Source: Bacteroidales bacterium
GTDB taxonomy: Bacteria > Bacteroidota > Bacteroidia > Bacteroidales > VadinHA17
Assembly: GCA_024763075.1 (NCBI GenBank)
Contig: JANTGF010000039.1
Location: forward strand, 1 to 38,787
Length of the DNA stretch: 38,787 nucleotides
Direction: 5' to 3'
Within the stretch, counting starts at the first letter, position 1, and the number at the start of each line of letters is the position of its first letter. Below the pieces are notes generated by a model. The model made no database searches. It was not told the origin of the DNA and saw only the letters and a program-made list of their open reading frames with translations. A program made the translations under genes and the position numbers. This document shows, piece after piece, positions 1 to 8,740 of the stretch.

Positions 1-289
1 CTTCATTAAAAGATGACTTCTCCCCTTTTCTTTCTATAATCTGAGGATTAATGAATACTTTTTTAAAATCACTAAAAACCGGATCCTCATCCTCCAAAAG
101 AGAAGCATCGATTACAAAGAGCCGGATGGATTTCCCAACCTGTGGTGAAGCCAGACCAATTCCATCTGAAACATACATAGTTTCAAACATGTCTTTGATA
201 AACTGGTCAAGGCCTTCATAATCCTCATCAATTTCTTTAGCAATTTTTCTTAATACCGGATGGCCGTAAACATAAACTGGAAATATCAT
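1..289 (-). CDS. def: Peptide deformylase, N-terminal part (cut by window edge)
   Basis: Removes the N-formyl group from nascent proteins in the cytoplasm, using an active-site metal. The reading frame starts at the ATG complementary to 287-289 and runs off the left edge after about 96 codons. The protein begins MIFPVYVYGHPVLRKIA, the usual deformylase start. It contains GIGLASPQVG near residue 45, which is motif 1 of the family (GxGLAAxQ). The frame then reads FINPQI before the edge. Motifs 2 (EGCLS) and 3 (HExDH) would lie outside the window. The start is only one base after the ruvX stop codon, so the two genes are almost certainly co-transcribed, as is common in Bacteroidota. Identity is secure; only the C-terminal half is missing. 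Confidence 0.95.
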   Translation of the reverse strand, partial: MIFPVYVYGHPVLRKIAKEIDEDYEGLDQFIKDMFETMYVSDGIGLASPQVGKSIRLFVIDASLLEDEDPVFSDFKKVFINPQIIERKGEKSSFNE

Positions 290-290
290 A

Positions 291-713
291 TTAATTACTA
301 TTTTTTTGCATGTCAAGGTAAGTTTGCAGAATGATCACCGCACTGATTTTATCAACCATCGCCTTATCCTGTCTCTTTTTCTTTTTTAATCCCCCATCAA
401 TCATTACCTGTCTGGCCATTTTTGATGTAAATCTTTCATCAACCAGTTCTACTTTGAGGCCGGGATAAACTTTTTTAAATTTTTTAAGAAAAGGCTTTAG
501 ATATTCCATCGATTCTGAGGGCCTGTTATTCATTTGAACCGGATAACCAACCACTACAGACTCCACATCCTGTTGGGCCAGGTATTCCTTAAGGAACACC
601 CAAATCTTTTCTGTAGAGACGGTATCCAGTCCGTTCGCAATCATAGCCAAAGGGTCTGTTACTGCCAGACCAACTCTTTTTCTTCCAAAATCAATAGCCA
701 GAATTCTACTCAA
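291..713 (-). CDS. ruvX: Putative pre-16S rRNA nuclease / Holliday junction resolvase-like RuvX (YqgF)
   Basis: An RNase H-fold nuclease of the YqgF/RuvX family, linked to maturation of the 16S rRNA 5' end and originally proposed as a Holliday junction resolvase. The 140-residue protein has the usual family length. The N-terminal IDFGRKRVGLAVTD carries the first catalytic Asp, LVDERFTS near residue 90 carries the conserved Glu, and KAMVDKISAVIILQTYL near the C-terminus supplies the last acidic residue of the site. It lies immediately upstream of def with one base between stop and start, which suggests translational coupling. Upstream (714-836) are only the nifJ terminator and a short AT-rich leader, so its promoter should lie there on the minus strand. 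Family assignment is secure; the exact substrate is family knowledge. Confidence 0.93.
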   Translation of the reverse strand: MSRILAIDFGRKRVGLAVTDPLAMIANGLDTVSTEKIWVFLKEYLAQQDVESVVVGYPVQMNNRPSESMEYLKPFLKKFKKVYPGLKVELVDERFTSKMARQVMIDGGLKKKKRQDKAMVDKISAVIILQTYLDMQKNSN

Positions 714-787
714 ACTTTCTTGTTTTTTAATTTCACAAAGTTACATATAAAAATCTGAGTGCAAGAAAGTTTTTTTACACAACAAAA

Positions 788-820
788 AAAAAGGCATTTA
801 CAAAATGCAAATGCCTTTTT
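788..820 (-). terminator. Intrinsic terminator after nifJ
   Basis: A 12-bp perfect stem (788-799 with 809-820) encloses a 9-nt loop. The core GGCATTT/AAATGCC is flanked by A-tracts on one side and T-tracts on the other. Read on the minus strand it follows the nifJ stop codon by 16 bases and ends in a run of U. The symmetric A/T flanks would let it work in both directions. Confidence 0.85.
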
Positions 821-836
821 TATCAATACTGTATTT

Positions 837-3800
837 TTATTCCTTACCAGAATAATCCATATGAGCCAGTCTCTGGTAATAATCAAATCTCCATTTGGCA
901 TTATCCTTAGCTGCGCTGAATAATGTATCTGCTTCTTTCGGGAATGATTTTCTGAGAGAAGTAAATCTGACTTCAGAATTCAGAAACTCAGGGAATTTTT
1001 CCCATTGCGGATCTTTGGAATCAAGTATAAAAGGGTTCTTTCCCTCTTCTTCAAGCACAGGATTGTATCTGTACATATGCCAGAAACCGGATTCAACGGC
1101 AAATTTTTCCTGATCCTGTGATTTTGCCATACCCCTTCTTAAACCATGGTTGATACACGGAGAATAAGCAATAATGATTGAAGGTCCAGGAAAAGCTTCA
1201 GCCTCTTTCATAGCCTTAAAGAACTGTGACTGGCTGGCACCCATTGCCACCTGGGCAACATATACATAACCATAAGTCATTGCCATGGCACCCAGATCTT
1301 TTTTTCTGATCTTCTTACCGGAAGCAGCAAACTTCGCCACAGCACCTGTAGGTGTTGCTTTGGATGACTGGCCTCCGGTATTGGAATATACTTCCGTATC
1401 CATAACGAGCACATTCACATCTTCGCCAGAAGCCAGAACATGATCGAGTCCGCCATAGCCAATATCATAGGCCCATCCGTCACCTCCCATAATCCATACA
1501 GATTTCTTGATAAAATACTGTTTCAGGGTAAGCAATCCAGCAGCAGCAGGATCTTTCTCCTTCGATAATAAATCCATCACTTTAGCAGAAGCTTCTTTTG
1601 AAGCATCGGCATTTTCCATACTGTCTATCCATTCCTGACAGGCTTCGGAAGCTGCTTTGGAGAACTTATTCATTGAAGCTTTCATTTGCTGAGCAATTCT
1701 TTCTCTGATCTGACGAATTCCAACAGCCATACCGTAACCATATTCGGCATTATCCTCGAAAAGTGAGTTTGCCCAGGCCGGACCCTCACCGTCTTTATTT
1801 ACACAATATGGTGTGGATGGCGCAGAACCTCCATAAATAGAGGAACAACCGGTAGCATTTGCGATGATCATACGGTCACCGAACAACTGGGTAATATTTT
1901 TAATGTATGGCGTTTCACCACAACCGGCACAGGCACCTGAAAACTCAAACAAAGGTTGTGCAAACTGGCTGTTTTTAACGGTTTTATCCTTGGGTACAAC
2001 ATCTTCCTTGTAACCCACTTCTTGATGCATGTAATTCCATCTGTCGATTTCATCAAGCTGTGTGTCCAGCGGTTTCATAACCAGGGATTTTTCCTTGCTC
2101 GGGCAAACATCGGCACACACGCCACAACCGGTACAATCCAGCACACTCACCTGTATTCTATAATGATATCCTTTAATTCCGGCTTTCCCCTCAAGGGTAC
2201 TCGTACCTTCCGGTGCACCGGCCTTTTCATCTTCTGTAAGAAGGAATGGCCGGATGGCTGCGTGAGGACATACATAGGAACACTGATTACACTGGATACA
2301 ATTTTCATCAACCCATTCCGGAACATTTACAGCAACCCCTCGTTTCTCATACTGTGCAGTGCCAGCAGGGAAAGTACCGTCTTCACGTCCCAGGAAAGTA
2401 CTTACAGGAAGATCATTTCCTTTCAGTGCATTAATTGGCTCTACAACATTTCTAATGAAATCAGGGATATTTCTGGAATCTTTTTTCTCTACCGGTTTAA
2501 GTTTTTTCCATTCTTCCGGAATTTCAATTTTGGTAACATCACCACCTTTATCAACCGCGGCGAAATTCATATTTACAATTTCTTCGCCCTTCTTGCCATA
2601 TGATTTCACAATGGCTTTTTTCATCTCATCTACAGCCTGTTCAAAAGGGATAACCTCTGAAACTTTAAAGAAGGCCGATTGCATTATAGTATTGGTCCTG
2701 GATCCAAGCCCGATTTCCTGAGCAATCTTTGTGGCATTGATAATATAGAACTTAATTTCATTTTCAGCCATATATTTCTTCATGCTATCCGGCAATCTCT
2801 TTTTGGTTTCTTCCACATCCCAGATAGAGTTTAACAAAAAGGTTCCTCCTTTTTTCAAACCTTTAAGCATATCATACTTTTTCAGATAAGAAGAAACATG
2901 GCAGGCCACAAAATCAGGATTATTCACCAAATAAGTAGCTCTGATCGGATGATCGCCAAATCTTAAATGAGAGGTAGTTATTCCACCGGATTTTTTTGAA
3001 TCATAATCAAAATATGCCTGGCAATATTTATCTGTTGAACCACCTATGATTTTTATAGAGTTTTTATTTGCCCCAACCGTTCCATCAGAACCCAATCCGT
3101 AAAACTTAGCTTCGAAGGTACCTTCATGCGTAACAATAAGTTCTCCTTTGGGCGAAAGGGAAGTAAAAGTAACATCATCGACAATTCCTATTGTAAACAG
3201 GTTTTTTGGATTTTCTGCTTCCAGGTTATCAAACACAGCCTCAATCTGAGAAGGAACTGTATCTTTTGAACTCAGTCCATACCTTCCACCAACAATCACC
3301 GGCCGTTTATCCATATCAAAATAAAGGTCTCTGACATCCAGATAAAGTGGTTCTCCGTTTCCACCGGGCTCCTTACTTCTATCGAGAACAGCAATTTTTT
3401 TAACAGATTCCGGTATGGCTTTGAAAAAATGTTTTGCAGAGAAAGGGCGATAAAGGTGAACAGCCAGTAAACCGACTTTTTCACCCTTTGCATTTTTGTA
3501 ATCCACTACCTCTCGGATGGTTTCGGTGACTGACCCCATGGCAATAATAATACTTTCAGCATCAGGAGCGCCATAATACATAAAGGGGTGATATTCCCTG
3601 CCGGTAAGTTTGGTAATTTCCTGCATGTAATCATCCACCACATCAGCAACAGGTTCATAAAACTTGTTTATGGCTTCTTTTGCCTGAAAGAAAATATCCG
3701 GGTTTTGTGCTGTTCCTCTGGTAACCGGATGCTCAGGATTTAAAGCCTTATCCCTGAATTCCTGAAGTTTATCCCAGTCTAAAAGTTCACGGAAATCTTC

Positions 3801-4370
3801 GGTTTCCAGCATCTCTACTTTTTGAATTTCGTGAGAAGACCTGAAACCATCAAAGAAGTGCAGGAAAGGAATACTTGTTTTTATTGAAGCAAGATGAGCC
3901 ACACCGGCAAGATCCATAATTTCCTGGATACTTCCGGTTGCGAGCATAGCAAAACCAGTTTGACGGGTCGCATAAACATCAGAATGATCTCCAAAAATCG
4001 AAAGCGCATGGGCTGCCACCGAGCGGGCACTTACATGAAATACACCGGGCAGTAATTCTCCTGCAATTTTATACATATTCGGGATCATCAGTAATAATCC
4101 CTGAGAAGCAGTATAAGTAGAGGTCAGGGCTCCTGATTGCAGAGAACCGTGTACCGCTCCGGAGGCACCTGCTTCCGATTGCATCTCACTCACTTTTACT
4201 TCCTGTCCGAACAGGTTTTTCCTTCCAAATGCTGCCCATTCATCCACATTCTCCGCCATATTGGAGGATGGAGTAATAGGATAGATACATGCAACTTCGC
4301 TAAACATGTAGGCTATATACGATGCTGCATAATTGCCATCACATGTTACAAACTTCTTTTTCTTTGTCAT
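837..4370 (-). CDS. nifJ: Pyruvate:ferredoxin (flavodoxin) oxidoreductase, single-chain
   Basis: Oxidatively decarboxylates pyruvate to acetyl-CoA and CO2 and passes the electrons to ferredoxin or flavodoxin; this is the central pyruvate step of anaerobic metabolism. At 1177 residues it matches the one-piece enzyme. Domain order is visible: the N-terminal pyrimidine-binding part (ACIYPITPSSNMAE near residue 30), the middle gamma-type domain, and two 4Fe-4S motifs near residues 690 (CIQCNQCSYVCP) and 745 (CTGCGVCADVCP). A third cysteine motif (CAGCGETPY, about 813) leads the TPP-binding domain, with GGDGWAYDIGYGGLDH near 965. The start follows MTKKKKFVTCDGN, the common family N-terminus. It stands alone between terminators. 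Its presence argues for an anaerobic or facultative host, in line with the oxygen-independent ergothioneine genes nearby. Confidence 0.97.
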   Translation of the reverse strand: MTKKKKFVTCDGNYAASYIAYMFSEVACIYPITPSSNMAENVDEWAAFGRKNLFGQEVKVSEMQSEAGASGAVHGSLQSGALTSTYTASQGLLLMIPNMYKIAGELLPGVFHVSARSVAAHALSIFGDHSDVYATRQTGFAMLATGSIQEIMDLAGVAHLASIKTSIPFLHFFDGFRSSHEIQKVEMLETEDFRELLDWDKLQEFRDKALNPEHPVTRGTAQNPDIFFQAKEAINKFYEPVADVVDDYMQEITKLTGREYHPFMYYGAPDAESIIIAMGSVTETIREVVDYKNAKGEKVGLLAVHLYRPFSAKHFFKAIPESVKKIAVLDRSKEPGGNGEPLYLDVRDLYFDMDKRPVIVGGRYGLSSKDTVPSQIEAVFDNLEAENPKNLFTIGIVDDVTFTSLSPKGELIVTHEGTFEAKFYGLGSDGTVGANKNSIKIIGGSTDKYCQAYFDYDSKKSGGITTSHLRFGDHPIRATYLVNNPDFVACHVSSYLKKYDMLKGLKKGGTFLLNSIWDVEETKKRLPDSMKKYMAENEIKFYIINATKIAQEIGLGSRTNTIMQSAFFKVSEVIPFEQAVDEMKKAIVKSYGKKGEEIVNMNFAAVDKGGDVTKIEIPEEWKKLKPVEKKDSRNIPDFIRNVVEPINALKGNDLPVSTFLGREDGTFPAGTAQYEKRGVAVNVPEWVDENCIQCNQCSYVCPHAAIRPFLLTEDEKAGAPEGTSTLEGKAGIKGYHYRIQVSVLDCTGCGVCADVCPSKEKSLVMKPLDTQLDEIDRWNYMHQEVGYKEDVVPKDKTVKNSQFAQPLFEFSGACAGCGETPYIKNITQLFGDRMIIANATGCSSIYGGSAPSTPYCVNKDGEGPAWANSLFEDNAEYGYGMAVGIRQIRERIAQQMKASMNKFSKAASEACQEWIDSMENADASKEASAKVMDLLSKEKDPAAAGLLTLKQYFIKKSVWIMGGDGWAYDIGYGGLDHVLASGEDVNVLVMDTEVYSNTGGQSSKATPTGAVAKFAASGKKIRKKDLGAMAMTYGYVYVAQVAMGASQSQFFKAMKEAEAFPGPSIIIAYSPCINHGLRRGMAKSQDQEKFAVESGFWHMYRYNPVLEEEGKNPFILDSKDPQWEKFPEFLNSEVRFTSLRKSFPKEADTLFSAAKDNAKWRFDYYQRLAHMDYSGKE

Positions 4371-4422
4371 CTTATATTCTTTATATGTTTAATTATCAAC
4401 TGGTTAACCTTTTACTATTAAG

Positions 4423-4450
4423 CAATGTAAAATTAGTACAATTCTTCAAA
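4423..4450 (-). promoter_or_regulatory. Candidate Bacteroidota-type promoter for nifJ
   Basis: On the minus strand a TTTG (complement of 4447-4450) is followed after 17 bases by TACATTG (complement of 4423-4429). This is close to the -33 TTTG / -7 TAnnTTTG pattern of Bacteroidota sigma factors. It lies about 50 bases upstream of the nifJ start. The -7 match is imperfect. Confidence 0.35.
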
Positions 4451-4718
4451 AAAAGGAACCTGAAAATAGAAAAATAAATAATTAATTATCAATCCAAATA
4501 ATTCAAACCGCTAAATGCCCTCCCTTAGCCCGCAATATTCACCACTATTTATAAATATTCATTCTATATACTTAACAAACAATGCATTAAATCATCTTTT
4601 CCGAAAAATCTAATTACCTAAAATTGGGTATCTGTTTTTTAGCCCGGAAAATTTATTGAACTTTCTCTGATTAAGTCCCACCATCAAATTTGAGTATTTA
4701 ACATCCCCCGAATTTGGC

Positions 4719-4816
4719 CCCGATTCATCGGGATAAACCGGGGATTTCTGCTTTCCTTCCCTTTACTCATCGCACAACTTCTCCCGATTTGGCGGGATTC
4801 ATGCAGTTCACTGCAT
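4719..4816. repeat. Cluster of three short palindromes in the nifJ-rho spacer
   Basis: The spacer from 4371 to 4947 holds no convincing gene. Within it lie three compact inverted repeats: CCCGAT-TC-ATCGGG (4719-4732), TCCCG-6 nt-CGGGA (4782-4797) and ATGCAGT-TC-ACTGCAT (4801-4816). Two of them share the TC loop. None is followed by a T-run, so they do not look like terminators. They could be remnants of REP-like or small mobile elements. The rest of the spacer is AT-rich and featureless apart from the nifJ promoter and the rho terminator. Confidence 0.5.
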
Positions 4817-4882
4817 TCCTTTATGAATAAAGCGGATTTTTATACATAACAAAAAGAACGAAAAACCGAGGCCAAAAGTAAT

Positions 4883-4921
4883 AAAAAAAAGGGTTCTTTT
4901 ATATGAAAAAAGTCACCCTTT
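4883..4921 (-). terminator. Probable intrinsic terminator after rho
   Basis: Read on the minus strand, AAAGGGT (complement of 4915-4921) pairs with ACCCTTT (complement of 4888-4894). An inner CTTTT/AAAAG pairing extends the hairpin, and a run of eight U follows. It lies about 27 bases past the rho stop codon. The stem is interrupted but the geometry fits a terminator. Confidence 0.65.
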
Positions 4922-4947
4922 ATATTTAAAGTATACATCTATAAAAC

Positions 4948-6615
4948 TTAATCACTGTTCATGGAGATCAGAAATTCCTCATTACTTTCTGTCTTTAACA
5001 ACCGGTCTCTCATAAAATCCATTGCCTCAACCGAAGTCATGTCGGATAGATAATTTCTCAATACCCATATTTTACTTAGAGTTTCCTTATCTACCAGTAA
5101 ATCTTCCCTCCGTGTACCTGATGGATTTATGTCAACAGAAGGATAAATCCGTTTGTTGGAAAGTTTACGGTCAAGCTGAAGTTCCATATTACCGGTTCCT
5201 TTGAACTCTTCAAAAATCACATCGTCCATTTTTGAACCGGTTTCGGTCAGTGCAGTAGCTAGAATCGTAAGTGAGCCACCGTCTTCAATATTTCTTGCAG
5301 CACCAAAGAATCGTTTTGGTTTATGCAAAGCATTAGAATCCACACCTCCCGACAACACTTTCCCGGATGCAGGAGCAGTTGTATTAAATGCCCTTGCCAA
5401 ACGTGTAATGGAATCAAGTAATATCACAACATCATGCCCGCACTCAACCAGTCTTTTTGCTTTTTCAAGCACAATATTTGCAACACGCACATGTCGCTCA
5501 GCAGGCTCGTCAAACGTGGAAGCAATCACCTCTGCTTTTACATTTCTTGCCATTTCTGTCACTTCCTCAGGTCTTTCATCAATAAGTAAAACAATCATGT
5601 AAACTTCCGGCTGATATTCTGCAATAGCATTGGCAACCTCCTGAAGTAAAATTGTTTTTCCCGTTTTTGGCTGAGCAACGATCAATCCCCGCTGGCCTTT
5701 CCCAATGGGTGCAAACATATCCAGAATCCTGACAGAAAGATTTCCTCTTCCTTTTTCATATAATTTAAACTTATCATCCGGGAATAAGGGGGTAAGGTAA
5801 TCAAATTGAACCCTGTCTCTGATGAATTCCGGGCTCCTCCCGTTAATTTCATGAATTTTAATCAATGGAAAATACTTTTCCCCTTCCTTTGGAGGACGGA
5901 TCGTTCCCATAACCGTATCACCGGTTTTCAAACCAAAAAGTTTGATTTGTGACTGAGAAACATAAATGTCATCCGGTGAATTCAGGTAATTAAAATCCGC
6001 AGATCTCAAAAAGCCATAACCATCAGGCATAATCTCAAGCACCCCGGAATTGGAGATAATACCCTCAAAGTCATAAGTATCTTCAAATTTTCCGTTTCTT
6101 CTTTTTTGCCTGTCATGATCAATATCATTTTTAGGCCTCCGGTGATCATCATGCTTCCTGTGGTTATCACTTCCTCCTTCCCTGGGCCTTCTATGCTCCT
6201 GTTTTTTCTCAATTACTGCCGGTTCCTGCTCTTCTTTCTTTAATTTTTGAGCCTTACTTTCAGGTAAAGGTTCCTCCTTCTTTTCAGGTTTCTTATTACG
6301 ATTTTGTACAGGTTTACTTTCCTGAACTTTTTGTTCATCAGAAGAGTTTTTCTGTATTTTTTTCCTGGAATCATCAGGAGTTTTTTCAACCCTTTTTCTT
6401 CGACTCTGTGGTCGGTTTCTTGGGTCTTTTTTCTCAGAAAAGGACTTTTTTGGTTCAGATTTATCTTTTTCAGCAGCCAAAATGGCTTGTTGATCAAGGA
6501 TTTTATAAACTAAATCCTGTTTTCTAAGGCTATCTGCCCGTCGAATTTTTAATTCTTTGGCAATCTCACGCAGCTCGGAAACAAGCTTTTTGTTGAGTTC
6601 TAAAATGTCTAACAT
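4948..6615 (-). CDS. rho: Transcription termination factor Rho with long charged insertion
   Basis: Hexameric RNA-dependent ATPase that ends transcription at Rho-dependent sites. At 555 residues it is well over the roughly 420 of the E. coli protein. Residues 1-45 form the N-terminal helical Rho_N domain. About 46-185 are a low-complexity segment rich in Lys, Glu, Arg, Gln and Pro, likely disordered. The RNA-binding OB fold follows ([16 protein letters not shown] near 190). The ATPase domain has Walker A QPKTGKT near 318, Walker [11 protein letters not shown] near 400, and the [20 protein letters not shown] segment near 425. The start [12 protein letters not shown] is the natural one. The insertion is typical of Bacteroidota Rho. 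Rho with such an insertion in Bacteroides thetaiotaomicron has been reported to form condensates; that it does so here is inference. Confidence 0.97.
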   Translation of the reverse strand: MLDILELNKKLVSELREIAKELKIRRADSLRKQDLVYKILDQQAILAAEKDKSEPKKSFSEKKDPRNRPQSRRKRVEKTPDDSRKKIQKNSSDEQKVQESKPVQNRNKKPEKKEEPLPESKAQKLKKEEQEPAVIEKKQEHRRPREGGSDNHRKHDDHRRPKNDIDHDRQKRRNGKFEDTYDFEGIISNSGVLEIMPDGYGFLRSADFNYLNSPDDIYVSQSQIKLFGLKTGDTVMGTIRPPKEGEKYFPLIKIHEINGRSPEFIRDRVQFDYLTPLFPDDKFKLYEKGRGNLSVRILDMFAPIGKGQRGLIVAQPKTGKTILLQEVANAIAEYQPEVYMIVLLIDERPEEVTEMARNVKAEVIASTFDEPAERHVRVANIVLEKAKRLVECGHDVVILLDSITRLARAFNTTAPASGKVLSGGVDSNALHKPKRFFGAARNIEDGGSLTILATALTETGSKMDDVIFEEFKGTGNMELQLDRKLSNKRIYPSVDINPSGTRREDLLVDKETLSKIWVLRNYLSDMTSVEAMDFMRDRLLKTESNEEFLISMNSD

Positions 6616-6948
6616 GTATTATAAATAAATAAATAAGTGTAACTATAGTGTAGAGTTTACAAGGTATATAAGCTAATTAGTATAATAAAAATAATTTTGA
6701 GAATGTGCTTTTAACAAGCAACTTTTTATAATAATTATCTGAAATGGAGTTGATTTAATCGACTATCATCTGGAAATTCTTTGCAAGTATAAGAATTTTA
6801 TAAATAATTAAAAAAAAATTATTAATTTTCTTTCAAATTTTTACAAGTAATTTATTTTACAACTGTTTTACAGCAGGATTTACTTTTTTAACTGGTTTAT
6901 ACTCTTTTTTTGTTGATTAGTTTTAAATCCATTTTACCCACTGGCAGA
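6616..6948. other. Divergent rho / sigma factor intergenic region
   Basis: About 330 bases of very AT-rich DNA between the divergent rho and sigma-factor genes, with no coding potential that I can support. It should contain both promoters. Only weak matches to TAnnTTTG are visible (for example TACTTTTT near 6882), so I do not assign exact boxes. Confidence 0.4.
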
Positions 6949-7812
6949 ATGAAACAAATAAGAATGGTAAAGCAAATTACAAACAGGGAATCTATTTCCC
7001 TGGATAAGTATTTGCAGGAAATCAGTAAAATTGAAATGTTGACTCCCGAGCAGGAAGCACAATATGCCAGTGAAGCCCGACACGGAGATCATAAGGCCCT
7101 GGTAAAGCTTATCAATGCAAATTTAAGATTCGTAGTTTCTGTTGCTAAACAATATCAGAACCAGGGTTTAAGTCTGATGGATCTGATTAATGAAGGAAAC
7201 ATCGGATTAATTAAGGCTGCAACCAGATTTGATGAGACCCGGGGATTTAAATTTATTTCTTATGCAGTTTGGTGGATTCTGCAATCCATTCTTCAGGCAC
7301 TTGCCGAAAATGCAAGGATTGTACGTTTGCCTTTAAATAAAATCGGATCCATAAATAAAATTAACCGCATGTTCAGTTCCCTTGAACAAAAATTTGAAAG
7401 GGAACCCTCCGTTGATGAGCTGGCACAGGCCCTTGATCTGGCACCTGAAGATGTAAGAGCTGCCATTGGCCACTCATCCCGTTATGTTTCCATGGATGCC
7501 CCCCTGCCGGATAATGAACGTGAAACAACCCTGTATGAGACCTTAATGGACAGGGAAGCCTCCAGCCCGGACAAAGATCTGATACACGAGTCATTACGTA
7601 GGGAAATCGAAAGAGTTCTTCATTCTTTAACATCCAGAGAAGCCGATATTTTAAGATTGTACTATGGTCTGAAAGGATATCCTCCTCATTCCCTTGATGA
7701 AATAGGAGAAAGATTTCATTTAACCCGGGAAAGAGTCAGACAGATCAAAGAAAGAGCTATCCGCCGTTTAAAAAATGTTTCCCGTTGCAAAATATTAAGA
7801 TCCTATTTTTAA
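6949..7812 (+). CDS. rpoD: Sigma-70 family primary-type RNA polymerase sigma factor (RpoD-like, variant)
   Basis: Directs RNA polymerase to promoters. I place the start at the ATG at 6949, giving 287 residues, rather than at the upstream TTG at 6910, because group 1 sigma factors of this phylum begin like MKQIRMVKQITNRES. There is no region 1.1, as usual in Bacteroidota. Region 1.2 is near 15-45, region 2 near 55-125 (NLRFVVSVAKQYQNQGLS, then DLINEGNIGLIKA), region 3 near 135-200 and region 4 near 215-280 (LTRERVRQIKERAIRRLK). Region 2.4 reads YAVWWILQSI: residue 111 is Leu where housekeeping sigma factors have Arg (WWIRQ). The protein also ends without the usual KxYL tail. It may be the main sigma factor or a close paralogue. 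The neighbouring rho gene is divergent. Confidence 0.85.
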   Translation: MKQIRMVKQITNRESISLDKYLQEISKIEMLTPEQEAQYASEARHGDHKALVKLINANLRFVVSVAKQYQNQGLSLMDLINEGNIGLIKAATRFDETRGFKFISYAVWWILQSILQALAENARIVRLPLNKIGSINKINRMFSSLEQKFEREPSVDELAQALDLAPEDVRAAIGHSSRYVSMDAPLPDNERETTLYETLMDREASSPDKDLIHESLRREIERVLHSLTSREADILRLYYGLKGYPPHSLDEIGERFHLTRERVRQIKERAIRRLKNVSRCKILRSYF

Positions 7813-7931
7813 GTTACGAAAACCTCAGGCCTGGGAGAATATGCCCCCCTGAATTCACTCCAATCTTTCAGTGCATTAAAGAAAATTTTATTTATTTTTC
7901 TTCAATAATTAATAATTTTCCTTAAAATATC

Positions 7932-7939
7932 TATTTTTA
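7932..7939 (+). promoter_or_regulatory. Candidate -7 element for rpe
   Basis: TATTTTTA matches TAnnTTTG at seven of eight positions and lies 16 bases before the rpe start, so the leader would be very short. No clear -33 TTTG is seen. The same TATTTTTAC string precedes the arsR-type gene at 11391. Confidence 0.4.
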
Positions 7940-7955
7940 CGGTAAAAAATACAGA

Positions 7956-8612
7956 ATGAGTCACCTGGTTGCCCCTTCATTTTTATCTGCTGATTTCAGT
8001 AATTTATCCAAAGATATCCGGATGATCAACAACAGTCAGGCCGACTGGTTTCACCTGGACATAATGGACGGTGTATTTGTTCCCAACATATCTTTTGGAA
8101 TTCCGGTTATTGAAAGCATTAAGAAACAGGCAGAAAAACCACTTGACGTACATCTCATGATTGTTCAGCCTGAAAGATATATTGAAACCTTTGCCAAAGC
8201 AGGTGCTGATATTTTGACGGTTCATTATGAAGCCTGTACACATCTTCACCGCACACTCGAGCAAATACGGTCCAAGGGTATGAAGGCAGGTGTTTCTCTT
8301 AATCCGCATACATCCGTTCACCTGCTGGAAGAAGTGATAAATATGGCTGATATGGTTTTGATCATGTCAGTAAATCCGGGATTTGGCGGCCAGAAATTTA
8401 TTGAACATTCCTATGATAAGATCAGAAAATTAAAAAGCCTTATTCATTCTTCAGGATCAGATACGCTCATTGAAGTTGACGGCGGAGTCAGCCTTTCCAA
8501 TGCCAAAGCCCTGATTGAGGCCGGTGTAGATGTGCTGGTTGCAGGAAATGCTATTTTCAAAACAGAAAATCCTACGGAAACGATTGAACATTTTAAGAAA
8601 CTGGATACCTGA
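7956..8612 (+). CDS. rpe: Ribulose-phosphate 3-epimerase
   Basis: Interconverts D-ribulose 5-phosphate and D-xylulose 5-phosphate in the pentose phosphate pathway; a cytoplasmic TIM-barrel metalloenzyme. At 218 residues it has the family's usual length. Visible signatures are APSFLSADF near the start, WFHLDIMDGVFVPN with the metal-binding His and Asp near residue 30, VHLMI near 68, VNPGFGGQKF near 140 and EVDGGVS near 172, which carries the second catalytic Asp. It is followed by an inverted-repeat terminator-like element and then by the ergothioneine genes, so it may form its own transcription unit. No unusual features. Confidence 0.97.
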   Translation: MSHLVAPSFLSADFSNLSKDIRMINNSQADWFHLDIMDGVFVPNISFGIPVIESIKKQAEKPLDVHLMIVQPERYIETFAKAGADILTVHYEACTHLHRTLEQIRSKGMKAGVSLNPHTSVHLLEEVINMADMVLIMSVNPGFGGQKFIEHSYDKIRKLKSLIHSSGSDTLIEVDGGVSLSNAKALIEAGVDVLVAGNAIFKTENPTETIEHFKKLDT

Positions 8613-8636
8613 CTTCCGGGTATATCCACATTAAAA

Positions 8637-8684
8637 GCCCGAACCGGTATAAATTGCAATTTAATGAAACCGGTTTTTCAGGGC
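8637..8684 (+). terminator. Nested inverted repeat after rpe, possible terminator
   Basis: GCCC (8637-8640) pairs with GGGC (8681-8684), and AACCGGT (8642-8648) pairs with ACCGGTT (8669-8675). A short AAATTGCAATTT palindrome sits in the loop. The inner stem runs into TTTTT. It begins 24 bases after the rpe stop codon. The long loop makes it a less certain terminator than the others in the window. Confidence 0.45.
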
Positions 8685-8699
8685 AAAAAGTTAATTACC

Positions 8700-8722
8700 A
8701 GCCCTTTAATAAAATAAGGGCT
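8700..8722 (+). promoter_or_regulatory. Hairpin in the eanB leader
   Basis: AGCCCTT (8700-8706) pairs with AAGGGCT (8716-8722) across a 9-nt loop, and AAAAAATTT follows. It ends 18 bases before the eanB start. It could stop rpe read-through or act as a leader hairpin for eanB. The sequence does not decide between them. Confidence 0.4.
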
Positions 8723-8740
8723 TAAAAAATTTATGATTTT

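Noticed and set aside
1956-2603. A 215-codon open frame antisense to nifJ
   Set aside because: It is the shadow of a strongly conserved enzyme gene, with low-complexity Phe/Ile-rich content and no start signal.
6910-6948. Upstream TTG start for the sigma factor
   Set aside because: The added 13 residues do not resemble the family N-terminus, while the ATG at 6949 starts the typical sequence.
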